The translations under genes were made by a program, and so were the position numbers. This document shows positions 14,363-23,543 of a stretch of 64,000 bases of DNA, piece by piece. The DNA is taken from the NCBI RefSeq assembly GCF_002206635.1, contig NZ_NGUO01000010.1:62001-126000 (forward strand), read 5' to 3'. Position 1 is the stretch's first letter; the number at the start of each line of letters is the position of its first letter. Under the pieces are notes generated by a model that was given only the letters and a program-made list of their open reading frames with translations, did no database searches and was not told the origin of the DNA. Source of the DNA: Polynucleobacter aenigmaticus (GTDB taxonomy: Bacteria > Pseudomonadota > Gammaproteobacteria > Burkholderiales > Burkholderiaceae).

Positions 14363-15013
14363 ATGCAGATTCAGTGTTTAACAGCTAATAAATTAGTTAC
14401 GGGCTTATTTTGCCTCTTAATGAGCATTTGTTCTTGGGCTCAAACAAATCCAGTGATCTTGGTCTTGGGTGACAGCCTGTCCGCTGAATATGGTCTGCCA
14501 CGTGGCGCTGGCTGGGTCAATCTTCTAGAAAAACAGCTTGAGAACGATAAAAGCCCTTGGACTGTATTTAATTTCAGCATTAGCGGGGAGACTAGCTCGG
14601 GCGGTCTTGCACGACTACCAGGGCTTTTAGCTCAAAAGAAGCCTGGGATCGTGATGATTGAGTTGGGCGCAAATGATGCCTTGCGCGGCCTTCCTATTGC
14701 ACAAACTGAAACCAACCTGCGCAAGATGATTCAGATGAGCAAAAAATCGGGTGCACGGGTTTTACTTTTTGGCATACAGATACCTTCCAATTATGGTCAG
14801 AGTTACACCTCACAATTTAAAAAGCTCTTCCCTCAGTTGGCCAATGAAGAGCGCACAGAGCTACTGCCGTTTTTTCTGGAAGGTGTTGCAACAAAATCTG
14901 AATTATTTCAGGCGGATCGATTGCACCCAAATATACAAGCGCAAGCCATTCTCTTTAAAAACGTATGGGGCTCAATGGCCCCATACAGTAACTTACTTAA
15001 GAAATCGCCTTAG
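14363..15013 (+). CDS. tesA: Periplasmic GDSL esterase / lysophospholipase (TesA-like)
   Basis: SGNH-hydrolase of the thioesterase I / protease I / lysophospholipase L1 family. The 216-residue precursor opens with a signal peptide (hydrophobic stretch about residues 11-25 ending SWAQ). The mature protein shows the block I motif LGDSLSAEYG with the nucleophilic Ser, the block III GAND, and the C-terminal DRLHPN with the catalytic Asp and His. It is divergent from the ABC ATPase gene with a 25-bp gap and convergent with ppiD (3 bp between stop codons). Substrate range is known to be broad for the family; the natural substrate here is not determined. Confidence 0.92.
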   Translation: MQIQCLTANKLVTGLFCLLMSICSWAQTNPVILVLGDSLSAEYGLPRGAGWVNLLEKQLENDKSPWTVFNFSISGETSSGGLARLPGLLAQKKPGIVMIELGANDALRGLPIAQTETNLRKMIQMSKKSGARVLLFGIQIPSNYGQSYTSQFKKLFPQLANEERTELLPFFLEGVATKSELFQADRLHPNIQAQAILFKNVWGSMAPYSNLLKKSP

Positions 15014-15016
15014 CAA

Positions 15017-16483
15017 TTAACTGCCCGCGCTGCCAGCGCTTGCGGTTTTGAGTGGGTTGATTACTTTCACGCCAGCACTATTGCGCCAGTAAGCCATAAA
15101 GCCTGAAAATTCTGACTGTGCGGCCAAAGCTTGAATCTGTTGTGCTTGCGCCTTATGAACCTTGGCATCAATTGAAGTAGGTTGACGAACTTGGTCTATA
15201 CGATAAATCGTAGTGCCAACACCGGGATTAGAGATTGATACCACGGCAGGCAATTTATCAGCGTTAATAGCCATGACCTCATCCATAGATGGGCCGACTA
15301 AATTACCAGGCTTATTACGTGAAATCCAGCTCGCGTTGCTAAAGCCAGCAGAGTTCTTTGGATCTTTTTCTAGGGATGTAAATTTATCGCTAGCGGCGGC
15401 AATAGCCAACTTCTCGGCAGCGCGCTGACTTACTTGACGTTTCACTTCTGCGGCAACCTCTTGGTAAGGTCGGATCTGCGCTGGGTGCAATGTCACAACA
15501 CGAGCAGAAACAAATACGCCTGGAGAAGATTGAACAGCTTCAGTATTACGCTTGTTTTTCAAAGCTTCATCGCCATAGAGAGATTGAATAAGCTTTGGAT
15601 TGGCCAAGGGATGATCCTTGGATACACCAGGCGCCCCACCACGAGTAACACCCTTCAGGGATTGAATGCTAAGTTTCAATTTATCTGCAGCAGGCTTGAG
15701 GCTATCAGATTGGTCGTAAGTGATATTTGCAAACTGATCTGCTTTTTCATTAAAGGCTTTGGAATCTTCCTTGGGATCAGCTTTAAGAACAATGTATTCC
15801 ACATCAATATATTCAGGGCGCTCAAACAGTTTGGCATTAGCTTCGTAAAACGCCTGTAACTCTTCTGAACTAGGATTCACTTTGCTCAGGTAGTCCTTGG
15901 CGTTGAATTCAAGTGTCTGCACTTGTCTTTCAGTTTCATACAAAGATGAAACTATCTCAGATAATTTTGGGCTAGCTAATTCAGTGCGCGCAACAGAATT
16001 GACCAGTTGCTGGATTTTCAAGTCAAAGCTTTGGCCGGCGTAAAACTGCTCTTCATTCATGCCATTGCTTGCAAGTAGTTGCTTAAAGCGCAGATCATCA
16101 AAGCTGCCATCTTCACGATATAAGGCACGAATCTGCGGAATCTTTTGTAAGCTATTAACAAGCTCTTGCTTGCCTACCTGAAGGCGTAAGTCGCTAACTG
16201 CAAAACCAAGAATGCGCTGTTGAAGTAACTCATTGAGGATCGCTTGACGAAACGGCAGGCTCTGAGCGATTTGAACATTTCCACCAACGCGCTCAGCTTG
16301 GCGCTTAGCAGCCATATCAACTTCTTGCGCTGTAATGGGCTTGCCGTTCACCTTAACAATGTCAGTCTCTTTATCCATAAATTCGGAATAACTAGAGATA
16401 CCAAACAAAGCAAAAGAGGGAACGATAAATAACATCAACACAAGCTGCAGAATTTTTTGGTGCTTACGTACGGAATCAAACAT
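15017..16483 (-). CDS. ppiD: PpiD-like periplasmic chaperone (SurA_N type) apparently lacking the parvulin domain
   Basis: Membrane-anchored periplasmic folding factor associated with the Sec translocon in enterics. One N-terminal transmembrane anchor (about residues 12-31) is followed by the SurA-like chaperone region (about 36-185) and a conserved C-terminal region (ANITYDQSDSLKPAADKLKL near 252-271, then KNKRNTEAVQ). In the longer relatives I know (about 620-650 residues) a parvulin PPIase domain lies between these parts. Here the sequence runs from VEYIVLKAD (about 228-236) almost directly into the C-terminal region, and no parvulin signature is visible. At 488 residues it is shorter by about the size of that domain. 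The reading frame is intact. It lies beyond tRNA-Val from lon, as in related genomes. Confidence 0.88.
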   Translation of the reverse strand: MFDSVRKHQKILQLVLMLFIVPSFALFGISSYSEFMDKETDIVKVNGKPITAQEVDMAAKRQAERVGGNVQIAQSLPFRQAILNELLQQRILGFAVSDLRLQVGKQELVNSLQKIPQIRALYREDGSFDDLRFKQLLASNGMNEEQFYAGQSFDLKIQQLVNSVARTELASPKLSEIVSSLYETERQVQTLEFNAKDYLSKVNPSSEELQAFYEANAKLFERPEYIDVEYIVLKADPKEDSKAFNEKADQFANITYDQSDSLKPAADKLKLSIQSLKGVTRGGAPGVSKDHPLANPKLIQSLYGDEALKNKRNTEAVQSSPGVFVSARVVTLHPAQIRPYQEVAAEVKRQVSQRAAEKLAIAAASDKFTSLEKDPKNSAGFSNASWISRNKPGNLVGPSMDEVMAINADKLPAVVSISNPGVGTTIYRIDQVRQPTSIDAKVHKAQAQQIQALAAQSEFSGFMAYWRNSAGVKVINPLKTASAGSAGS

Positions 16484-16559
16484 GAATTAATCGCTCGAAA
16501 ATAAAGTCAATGATGCGAGTGTACTAGGCGGGAGTTCTAGGAGAACTAGAAAGCCTGAA

Positions 16560-16583
16560 AGAAGTAAACCAAATGCTATTTGG
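16560..16583 (-). terminator. Intrinsic terminator of tRNA-Val
   Basis: On the minus strand CCAAAT (16583-16578) and ATTTGG (16574-16569) form a six-base stem with loop AGC, followed by the pyrimidine-rich tail TTTACTTC. It begins five bases after the CCA end of tRNA-Val. Confidence 0.6.
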
Positions 16584-16588
16584 GAAAC

Positions 16589-16664
16589 TGGTGGGCGCTG
16601 ACGGGATCGAACCGCCGACATTCTGCGTGTAAGGCAGACGCTCTACCATCTGAGCTAAGCGCCC
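16589..16664 (-). tRNA. tRNA-Val (anticodon TAC)
   Basis: A 76-base cloverleaf on the minus strand. The acceptor stem GGGCGCT pairs with AGCGCCC, the discriminator is A and CCA is encoded. The D arm contains AGCTCAGATGGTAGAGC, the anticodon stem-loop reads CTGCC-TTACACG-CAG with anticodon TAC for valine GUA codons, and the T arm carries GTTCGATC. A TACAAT hexamer about 15 bases upstream is a likely -10 element. It lies between lon and ppiD. Confidence 0.96.
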
Positions 16665-16778
16665 CAAATTACAGACGAGATTGTAACCTAGTGCGGGAAT
16701 AAAAGAGGGATTCTTCATCAAAATGGACTGCGCTTGACAGTTCGATTCGACCCCAAACCCCTCAAATATCCCTAGGCA

Positions 16779-19211
16779 TCAATGCTTCAAGGCCTCTCCA
16801 GAAGAAATCTTTTCATTGGCTTTGCTAGCTTCAGCAGCTTTTTTAGCGAGTTCTTCAGGAGTTGGATCTAGCAAAGCAACTGGTTTACGCTCCAAGGCAA
16901 GCTCCAAAACTTTATCAATCCAGCGGACTGGCACGATTTCAATTGCATTCTTCACGTTATCAGGAATATCGATCAAATCCTTGACGTTTTCCTCTGGAAT
17001 TAAGGCCAACTTAATGCCACCGCGATGCGCTGCCAGCAACTTCTCTTTTAAGCCGCCAATTGGAAGAACCTCTCCACGCAAAGTGATTTCACCAGTCATT
17101 GCCACATCTGATCGAATCGGAATACCTGTAAATACCGACACCAAGGCTGTCGTGATCGCAATACCGGCTGATGGACCATCTTTCGGGGTTGCACCATCTG
17201 GGAAGTGAATGTGGATATCTTTTTTCTCGAAGGCTTCATCAGTAATTCCTAGCGCTCTCGCCCTAGATCGAACCACTGTTTTTGCAGCCTCGACAGACTC
17301 CTTCATCACATCGCCAATCGACCCTGTACGAGTAATTACGCCCTTACCAGGCATGACTGCAGCTTCAATCGTCAACAGATCTCCACCGACCTCAGTCCAA
17401 GCTAAACCAGTGACCTGGCCAACCTGATTCTCTTTGGCAGCAAGACCAAAATCGTACATACGAACAGACAGGAACCTCTCTAAGTTATCGGCATTTACTG
17501 TTACTGGAGCCGCCTCTTTTTTAAGGAGTAGCAACTTCACTACCTTACGACAAATCTTGCTGATTTCTCTCTCTAAGGAGCGAACGCCGGCCTCACGGGT
17601 GTAGTAGCGAATCATGCTGCGCACAGCACTTTCCTCAATCTTCAGCTCATCTTTTTTCAGACCATTATTTTTAATCTGCTTAGGAATTAAATAATTAGTA
17701 GCAATGCTAGTCTTCTCATCTTCCGTGTATCCAGCAAGGCGAATAATTTCAAGGCGATCTAACAGTGGGCCAGGAATATTTAAAGAATTCGAGGTGGCAA
17801 CAAACATCACATCCGACAGATCAAAGTCAACCTCAACATAGTGATCTTGAAAGGTATGATTCTGCTCTGGATCTAAAACTTCAAGCAAAGCGCTCGCAGG
17901 ATCGCCACGGAAATCCATACCCATCTTATCTACCTCATCCAAGAGGAATAAAGGATTGCGTACGCCGACTTTGGTTAAGCTAGAAAGAATCTTTCCGGGC
18001 ATTGAGCCAATGTAAGTACGACGGTGCCCGCGAATTTCTGACTCGTCACGAACACCACCTAAAGCCATGCGCACAAACTTGCGATTCGTTGCACGAGCAA
18101 TCGATTGGCCAAGAGAAGTTTTACCAACACCTGGAGGGCCAACTAAACACAGGATTGGAGCCTTAACGCGATCGACACGTTGCTGAACTGCAAGATACTC
18201 CAAAATGCGTTCTTTGACCTTATCAAGACCATAATGATCTTCATCTAATACTTTTTCAGCATTAGTTAAATCGTTATTGATCTTGGTTTTTTTCTTCCAA
18301 GGAAGGTTTACTAAGGTGTCTATAAAGTTACGAATCACCGTAGCTTCGGCGGACATTGGCGACATAAGCTTAAGTTTCTTCAACTCAGACTCAGCCTTCT
18401 TCAATGCCTCTTTAGGCATACGGGCAGCCTTGATGCGTTTCTCGAGTTCCTCAAGATCAGCACCTTCTTCGCCCTCGCCCAATTCTTTTTGAATTGCTTT
18501 AACCTGCTCATTCAGGTAGTACTCGCGTTGACTCTTTTCCATCTGACGCTTTACGCGTCCACGAATACGTTTTTCAACTTGCAAGATATCAATTTCGCTT
18601 TCGAGATCAGCCAAAAGACTTTCCAACCTCTGAACTACATCTGTCATCTCAAGTAAGCGCTGCTTCTGCTCTAACTTGACTGGCAAATGTGCGCAGATTG
18701 TGTCAGCCAAACGGCTTGGATCATCAATGCCACCCAAGGAAGACAGAATTTCTTGTGGAACCTTCTTGTTCAGTTTTACGTACTGATCAAACTGCGCCAT
18801 GATGGCGCGACGCAATGCTTCTGTCTCATGAGCATCTAAAGACGACATCGATGTTGGAGTCGCCTCGCAGCCGAAATAACCTTGACTATCTTCTACTTGA
18901 CTCACTTCGGCACGTTGAACCCCCTCCACCAGCACCTTAACAGTGCCATCTGGAAGCTTTAGCATTTGCAGGATATTAGCGATACAGCCAACCTCATAGA
19001 GGTCCTCAACACTTGGCTCATCCTTAGCAGCCGCCTTTTGGGCTACCAAAAGGACATTTTTGCCAGTTTCCATGGCAGCCTCTAAGGCCTTAATCGATTT
19101 TGGCCGACCCACAAACAAAGGGATCACCATATGCGGAAACACCACAACGTCCCTTAATGGGAGAAGTGGGAGTTGAATGGGTTCAGAGGGTAGTAATAAG
19201 TGGCCAGGCAT
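16779..19211 (-). CDS. lon: ATP-dependent Lon protease
   Basis: Cytosolic AAA+ serine protease that degrades misfolded and short-lived regulatory proteins. The 810-residue chain has the N-terminal substrate-binding domain (about 13-205), a coiled-coil linker, the AAA+ module with Walker A GPPGVGKTSLG (about 359-369) and Walker B FLLDEVDKM, and the C-terminal protease domain with catalytic Ser in KDGPSAG and catalytic Lys further on in GGLKEKLLAA. The start is preceded by GGAGGAA about 10 bases upstream. It follows clpX on the same strand with a 177-bp gap that holds its own heat-shock-like promoter. Confidence 0.98.
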   Translation of the reverse strand: MPGHLLLPSEPIQLPLLPLRDVVVFPHMVIPLFVGRPKSIKALEAAMETGKNVLLVAQKAAAKDEPSVEDLYEVGCIANILQMLKLPDGTVKVLVEGVQRAEVSQVEDSQGYFGCEATPTSMSSLDAHETEALRRAIMAQFDQYVKLNKKVPQEILSSLGGIDDPSRLADTICAHLPVKLEQKQRLLEMTDVVQRLESLLADLESEIDILQVEKRIRGRVKRQMEKSQREYYLNEQVKAIQKELGEGEEGADLEELEKRIKAARMPKEALKKAESELKKLKLMSPMSAEATVIRNFIDTLVNLPWKKKTKINNDLTNAEKVLDEDHYGLDKVKERILEYLAVQQRVDRVKAPILCLVGPPGVGKTSLGQSIARATNRKFVRMALGGVRDESEIRGHRRTYIGSMPGKILSSLTKVGVRNPLFLLDEVDKMGMDFRGDPASALLEVLDPEQNHTFQDHYVEVDFDLSDVMFVATSNSLNIPGPLLDRLEIIRLAGYTEDEKTSIATNYLIPKQIKNNGLKKDELKIEESAVRSMIRYYTREAGVRSLEREISKICRKVVKLLLLKKEAAPVTVNADNLERFLSVRMYDFGLAAKENQVGQVTGLAWTEVGGDLLTIEAAVMPGKGVITRTGSIGDVMKESVEAAKTVVRSRARALGITDEAFEKKDIHIHFPDGATPKDGPSAGIAITTALVSVFTGIPIRSDVAMTGEITLRGEVLPIGGLKEKLLAAHRGGIKLALIPEENVKDLIDIPDNVKNAIEIVPVRWIDKVLELALERKPVALLDPTPEELAKKAAEASKANEKISSGEALKH

Positions 19212-19301
19212 GGGGCAATTCCTCCAAAGTAGTCATTCCGTAAAAATCTCTAAGATGCCGTACCACTACATACGGACATAATTAGAGAATAGGATACTAC
19301 C

Positions 19302-19332
19302 TATATGGATGCCACCCAGTGAAAAACAAGGG
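19302..19332 (-). promoter_or_regulatory. Candidate sigma-32 (RpoH) promoter for lon
   Basis: On the minus strand CCCTTGTT (19332-19325) is followed after exactly 14 bases by ATCCATATA (19310-19302). The known sigma-32 consensus is about CCCTTGAA, 13-14 bases, CCCCATTTA; the matches are 6 of 8 and 6 of 9. The predicted transcript start is about 85 bases before the lon ATG. Heat-shock control of lon is established in enterics; its use here is inferred. Confidence 0.5.
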
Positions 19333-19388
19333 GGAAATATGCTAAAAGTGTGCAAAAAACTACCGAAAACAGCTAAAAAAACCAAAAA

Positions 19389-20762
19389 TTAGGCTTTTTT
19401 GCTCAATTCTGCAGATTCGTCACCCTGCTTGTAGACCAAAATAGGCTTCCCGCCATCAGCAATCGTGCTCTCGTCGATTACTACCTTTTGAACGTTCTTC
19501 AACGATGGCAAGTCATACATGACATCCATGAGCGAACCTTCCAGAATCGAGCGTAGTCCACGAGCACCGGTCTTGCGTGCAATTGCTTTTTTAGCGATAG
19601 CTGATAAGGCAGCTGGGCGAACTTCCAGCTCAGAGCCTTCCATCGTCAACAGTGCTTGATATTGCTTAACCAAGGCATTCTTAGGCTCAGTCAAGATCTG
19701 AATCAGGGCGGGCTCATCTAGTTGGGCCAAGGTGGCAACAACTGGTAGTCGTCCGATCAACTCTGGAATGAGTCCAAATTTGATTAAATCTTCAGGCTCA
19801 ACTTCGATTAAGAGGTCGCTAATGCCACGATCATCTTTGCCGGGTACCGTGGCATTAAATCCAATGCCAGTCTTGGCTGAACGTTGCTGAATGACCTTCT
19901 CAAGACCATCAAATGCGCCACCGCAGATAAACAGAATATTGGTTGTATCTACTTGCAAGAAATCTTGGTTTGGATGCTTACGACCACCTTGTGGGGGTAC
20001 GGAAGCCATAGTGCCCTCAACCAACTTTAATAATGCTTGTTGAACGCCCTCACCAGATACGTCACGGGTAATGGATGGGTTGTCAGATTTACGAGAAATC
20101 TTATCGATCTCATCGATGTAGACAATTCCATGTTGTGCTTTTTCTACGTTGTAGTCGCAAGCTTGTAATAGCTTTTGAATAATATTTTCAACGTCTTCAC
20201 CAACATAACCGGCTTCAGTTAATGTTGTTGCATCTGCCATGACAAAAGGCACATTGAGCATGCGCGCTAAGGTCTGGGCCAACAATGTTTTACCGGAGCC
20301 AGTTGGACCGATCAGCAAGATATTGCTCTTCGCGAGCTCAACACCATCCACCATAGCCTTAGCGGGAACTTTAGTTTCTTTTTTATCCGCAGTTTTTTCA
20401 CTAGCCTCTACAGCCTTACCGTCTTTTTCCAGCTTATCTTTTTTAGGCTTTGGCAAGTACTGCAAGCGCTTATAGTGGTTGTATACCGCTACAGCTAGAG
20501 TCTTCTTCGCATGGTCCTGACCAATTACATACTGATCTAGATTCTCACGTATCTGATGTGGCGTAGGCAATGAATCTTCACCGTCTACTTTAGGCAGTTT
20601 TGCTAGCTCTTCTTGAATGATGTCCGTACATAAGTCGATGCACTCATCGCAAATGAATACGGATGGCCCAGCAATGAGTTTCTTAACTTCATGCTGGCTC
20701 TTGCCGCAGAAAGAGCAATACAGAACTTTGTCTGCGCTATTGGAGTTGTTTGTATCGCTCAA
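19389..20762 (-). CDS. clpX: ATP-dependent Clp protease, unfoldase subunit ClpX
   Basis: AAA+ unfoldase that recognises tagged substrates and threads them into ClpP. The N-terminal zinc-binding domain has CSFC (16-19) and CDEC (38-41). Walker A is GPTGSGKT (about 152-159), Walker B is IVYIDEIDK, and the IGF loop that docks to ClpP can be placed in the GIGFNA segment. The 457-residue length exceeds the usual 420-430 because of a lysine/glutamate-rich, low-complexity insertion at about residues 103-138, between the first helix of the AAA module and Walker A. The gene is 25 bp downstream of clpP. Confidence 0.98.
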   Translation of the reverse strand: MSDTNNSNSADKVLYCSFCGKSQHEVKKLIAGPSVFICDECIDLCTDIIQEELAKLPKVDGEDSLPTPHQIRENLDQYVIGQDHAKKTLAVAVYNHYKRLQYLPKPKKDKLEKDGKAVEASEKTADKKETKVPAKAMVDGVELAKSNILLIGPTGSGKTLLAQTLARMLNVPFVMADATTLTEAGYVGEDVENIIQKLLQACDYNVEKAQHGIVYIDEIDKISRKSDNPSITRDVSGEGVQQALLKLVEGTMASVPPQGGRKHPNQDFLQVDTTNILFICGGAFDGLEKVIQQRSAKTGIGFNATVPGKDDRGISDLLIEVEPEDLIKFGLIPELIGRLPVVATLAQLDEPALIQILTEPKNALVKQYQALLTMEGSELEVRPAALSAIAKKAIARKTGARGLRSILEGSLMDVMYDLPSLKNVQKVVIDESTIADGGKPILVYKQGDESAELSKKA

Positions 20763-20787
20763 GGTAGACTTAGATGTTGGTACTGTA

Positions 20788-21417
20788 TTAAGGGCGCTTG
20801 TCGATTACTTTATCGATCAAGCCATACTCTTGCGCCTGCTCAGCAGACATAAAGTTGTCACGATCAGTATCTTTAGCAATCGTTTCGATGGATTGGCCAG
20901 TGCGGTCAGCCAAGATTTTATTCAAGCGCTCACGCAAGTACAAAATTTCACGGGCTTGGATTTCAATATCAGAAGCCTGGCCACGAGCACCACCTAAGGG
21001 TTGATGAATCATTACACGAGAATTAGGCAATGCATAACGCTTACCTTTTTCGCCGGCACACAATAAGAATGCACCCATGCTAGCAGCCATACCCATGCAA
21101 AGGGTACTGACATGTGGCTTGATGAATTGCATCGTATCGAAGATTGCTAAACCGGCCGACACAGAGCCGCCTGGAGAGTTGATATATAAAGAGATTTCTT
21201 TATCTGGATTTTCGCTCTCAAGAAATAGCAGCTGGGCAATGACTAAGTTTGCAGTTTGATCATTTACTTCGCCAACTAAGAAAACCACACGTTCTCTGAG
21301 TAAGCGGGAGTAAATGTCATAGGCCCTTTCACCTCGACCAGAGGTTTCAATCACCATTGGAACTAAACCCAAGCCTTTAGGCTCAAAATTCTCAGACTGG
21401 AAATGATTCTGGCTCAT
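20788..21417 (-). CDS. clpP: ATP-dependent Clp protease proteolytic subunit ClpP
   Basis: Serine protease that forms the double-heptameric chamber of ClpXP. The 209-residue protein starts with a short propeptide-like segment and shows the nucleophile Ser in GMAASMGAF, the catalytic His in [10 protein letters not shown], and the catalytic Asp in [11 protein letters not shown]. It sits between tig and clpX in the standard order, with gaps of 31 and 25 bp, so the three genes are probably one transcript that delivers nascent-chain folding and degradation factors together. Confidence 0.98.
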   Translation of the reverse strand: MSQNHFQSENFEPKGLGLVPMVIETSGRGERAYDIYSRLLRERVVFLVGEVNDQTANLVIAQLLFLESENPDKEISLYINSPGGSVSAGLAIFDTMQFIKPHVSTLCMGMAASMGAFLLCAGEKGKRYALPNSRVMIHQPLGGARGQASDIEIQAREILYLRERLNKILADRTGQSIETIAKDTDRDNFMSAEQAQEYGLIDKVIDKRP

Positions 21418-21448
21418 AGGATCGGACCTTTTCAGTAAATACTTAGAT

Positions 21449-22786
21449 TTAGTTAAGCTTGCTCAGCTCTTCGAAGGTAACGGCCTTATCAATCACTTTA
21501 GCTTGTGAAGTGAAATACTTAATGACGTTGTCTTCGAGAACCAAGTTTTCAATATCTTTGAGGCGGCTTGGGTTGCTATAGAACCAGCGAACTACTTCTT
21601 TTGGATCTTCGTAAGTGGCAGCCTGCTCATCAATTTCAGCCTTGATTTGATCTGCGGTTGCAGCTAAATTCTGCTTCTTAACCAAGTCGCTCAAAATCAA
21701 ACCGAGGCGAACGCGCTTGAGTGCTTGTTCAGCAAACATCTCAGCGGGAATAGGTGCATCTTTAGCATTCGGAATGCCGCGTTGCATTAAGTCTTGACGT
21801 GCAGACTCAACTAAACGCTCTTGCTCTTGAGCAACCAAAGATTTTGGTGCATCGAACTCACAAATACTATTGAGCTTGTCCATTACCTCGCCTTTTAACA
21901 AGGAAGTAATGCGGCGCTTGGTTTCGCGATCCAAGTTTTCTTTAACCTCTTCACGCATTTTTGCAACGCCACCTTCAGTAACGCCCAATGACAATGCAAA
22001 TGCATCATCAACGGCGGGTAGGTGCGCCCAGTTCACTGACTTCACAGTAATCGTGAAGTCGGCAGTTTTGCCTGCTACATCTTTACCGTGGTAATCGGCT
22101 GGGAAGCTTAATGGGAATGTCTTGCTCTCGCCTGCTTTGAGGCCCAGAGTCGCGGCTTCAAATTCTGGTAGCATGCGGCCTTCGCCGAGTACGTATTCAA
22201 AGTTTTCCGCTTTACCGCCAGTAAACTCAACACCATCAATTTTGCCTACGAAGTCAATAACAGCTTGATCACCAGCTTGGGCAGCAGTATTTGCGCCGCC
22301 ATCACCATGGGCACCAGCTTCGCCACGTGGGTGGTAATGAACCTGCTGCTTGCGCAATACATCTAAAGCACGGTCGATCTCTGCATCCGAAATATCAGTT
22401 ACGTATTTGGTTACTTCAGCTTTACTGAAATCGCCAATTTTCACTTCTGGCAACACTTCAAAGTAAGCATCAAACACAATCTTGTCAGCATCTAGTTCGC
22501 TCTTAGGATCTAGGCGTGGCTGACCAGCTAACAAGAGTTTTTCATTTTGAGCTAAGTCATAGAACATCTCTGAAGCTTTATCGAACTGAAGTTCAAAATC
22601 CACTTGCATACCATATTGCTTTTCAACCATGTTCTTAGGCACTTTGCCTGGACGGAAGCCTGGAGCTTTCATGGTCTTACCCAATTTAACCAAACGGGCT
22701 TCTCTTGCCTTAGCCAAATCGGCACGAGCGAACTCTAGGGTAACTTTGCGGTCTAACTGACCTAAATTTTCTATCTGCACAGCCAT
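21449..22786 (-). CDS. tig: Trigger factor
   Basis: Ribosome-bound chaperone and prolyl isomerase that meets nascent chains. The 445-residue protein has the ribosome-binding signature [10 protein letters not shown] (about 43-52), a central FKBP-type PPIase domain (about 172-255, [10 protein letters not shown] through [11 protein letters not shown]) and the C-terminal chaperone arms (about 265-440). A glycine/alanine/histidine-rich stretch at about 152-170, just before the PPIase domain, looks like an insertion compared with the Escherichia coli layout. It heads the tig-clpP-clpX run, 57 bp downstream of tRNA-Leu, with which it may be cotranscribed as no terminator is visible between them. Confidence 0.97.
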   Translation of the reverse strand: MAVQIENLGQLDRKVTLEFARADLAKAREARLVKLGKTMKAPGFRPGKVPKNMVEKQYGMQVDFELQFDKASEMFYDLAQNEKLLLAGQPRLDPKSELDADKIVFDAYFEVLPEVKIGDFSKAEVTKYVTDISDAEIDRALDVLRKQQVHYHPRGEAGAHGDGGANTAAQAGDQAVIDFVGKIDGVEFTGGKAENFEYVLGEGRMLPEFEAATLGLKAGESKTFPLSFPADYHGKDVAGKTADFTITVKSVNWAHLPAVDDAFALSLGVTEGGVAKMREEVKENLDRETKRRITSLLKGEVMDKLNSICEFDAPKSLVAQEQERLVESARQDLMQRGIPNAKDAPIPAEMFAEQALKRVRLGLILSDLVKKQNLAATADQIKAEIDEQAATYEDPKEVVRWFYSNPSRLKDIENLVLEDNVIKYFTSQAKVIDKAVTFEELSKLN

Positions 22787-22843
22787 TCTCGTCTCTTAAT
22801 TGAAAATCAGAATATATGAAGCCCAAGCCAAGTAGATATCTTG

Positions 22844-22930
22844 TGGTGCGAGGAGGGGGACTCGAACCCCCACACCATTGCTGGCGTCAGGACCTAAACC
22901 TGGTGCGTCTACCAATTTCGCCATCCTCGC
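22844..22930 (-). tRNA. tRNA-Leu (anticodon TAG)
   Basis: An 87-base type II tRNA on the minus strand. The acceptor stem GCGAGGA pairs with TCCTCGC, discriminator A, CCA encoded. The D arm region is GCGAAATTGGTAGACGC, the anticodon loop gives TAG (leucine CUA codons), a long variable arm follows, and the T arm is GGGGGTTCGAGTCCCCC. The long variable arm and TAG anticodon fix the identity. Confidence 0.96.
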
Positions 22931-23011
22931 GCGAATTCCGCAAACCCTACCGAGCTAAAGCTTCACTCTAAAGACCGTAATTCTACAATGCTTGGCGGTT
23001 TTAGAGGATAT

Positions 23012-23512
23012 TTAAGCCTTGTACAGTAAAGCTACGGCATGGACAGCGATGCCCTCGCCTCGTCCGAGGTGCCCCAAGGATTCGTTTGTCTTAGCCTTAA
23101 GGTTGACGTGACTGGGCGTGACAGCCAAATCTACTGCAATATTACGAACCATATCCGGCAAGAAAGCGGCCAATTTAGGCTTCTGGCAAATAATGGTTGC
23201 ATCGACATTACCCACCTGAAAACCTGCAGCTTGCACTTTTTGCAAGGCTGCTCTGAGCAAAATTCGGCTATCCATATCCTTGAACTGGGGATCGGTGTCC
23301 GGGAATAGTTGCCCAATATCATTTAAGCCTGCAGCCCCCAATATGGCATCCGTCAGGGCGTGCAGCAAAGCATCTGCATCGGAATGGCCTAATAAACCTG
23401 TTTCATTGGGAATATGAATGCCGCCCAAAATCAATTTACGATCCGCTACCAGGGCATGGACGTCATAGCCTTGGCCGATTCTAAATTGAGGGATATGGGG
23501 GCTTTGGGTCAT
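23012..23512 (-). CDS. ispF: 2-C-methyl-D-erythritol 2,4-cyclodiphosphate synthase
   Basis: Fifth enzyme of the MEP isoprenoid pathway: cyclises CDP-ME 2-phosphate with release of CMP. The 166-residue protein is full length. Metal-binding residues lie in GYDVHAL (Asp and His), a second conserved segment is [10 protein letters not shown], and the C-terminal part has [17 protein letters not shown]. It lies 31 bp downstream of ispD on the same strand; in many proteobacteria the two are adjacent or fused, and here they are separate genes. Confidence 0.97.
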   Translation of the reverse strand: MTQSPHIPQFRIGQGYDVHALVADRKLILGGIHIPNETGLLGHSDADALLHALTDAILGAAGLNDIGQLFPDTDPQFKDMDSRILLRAALQKVQAAGFQVGNVDATIICQKPKLAAFLPDMVRNIAVDLAVTPSHVNLKAKTNESLGHLGRGEGIAVHAVALLYKA

Positions 23513-23543
23513 TGGATTCTTATGGATGCTTGGCTAAAGGTAA

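Noticed and set aside
15027..15039. GCGCTGCCAGCGC as a terminator between tesA and ppiD
   Set aside because: The loop would be a single base and the repeat lies within ppiD codons for Ala/Gly/Ser; no U-tract of use follows directly.
15434..15859. 141-codon open frame on the plus strand within ppiD
   Set aside because: Antisense to a well-conserved chaperone region and without family resemblance; considered because it spans the domain-loss junction, but nothing supports it as a gene.
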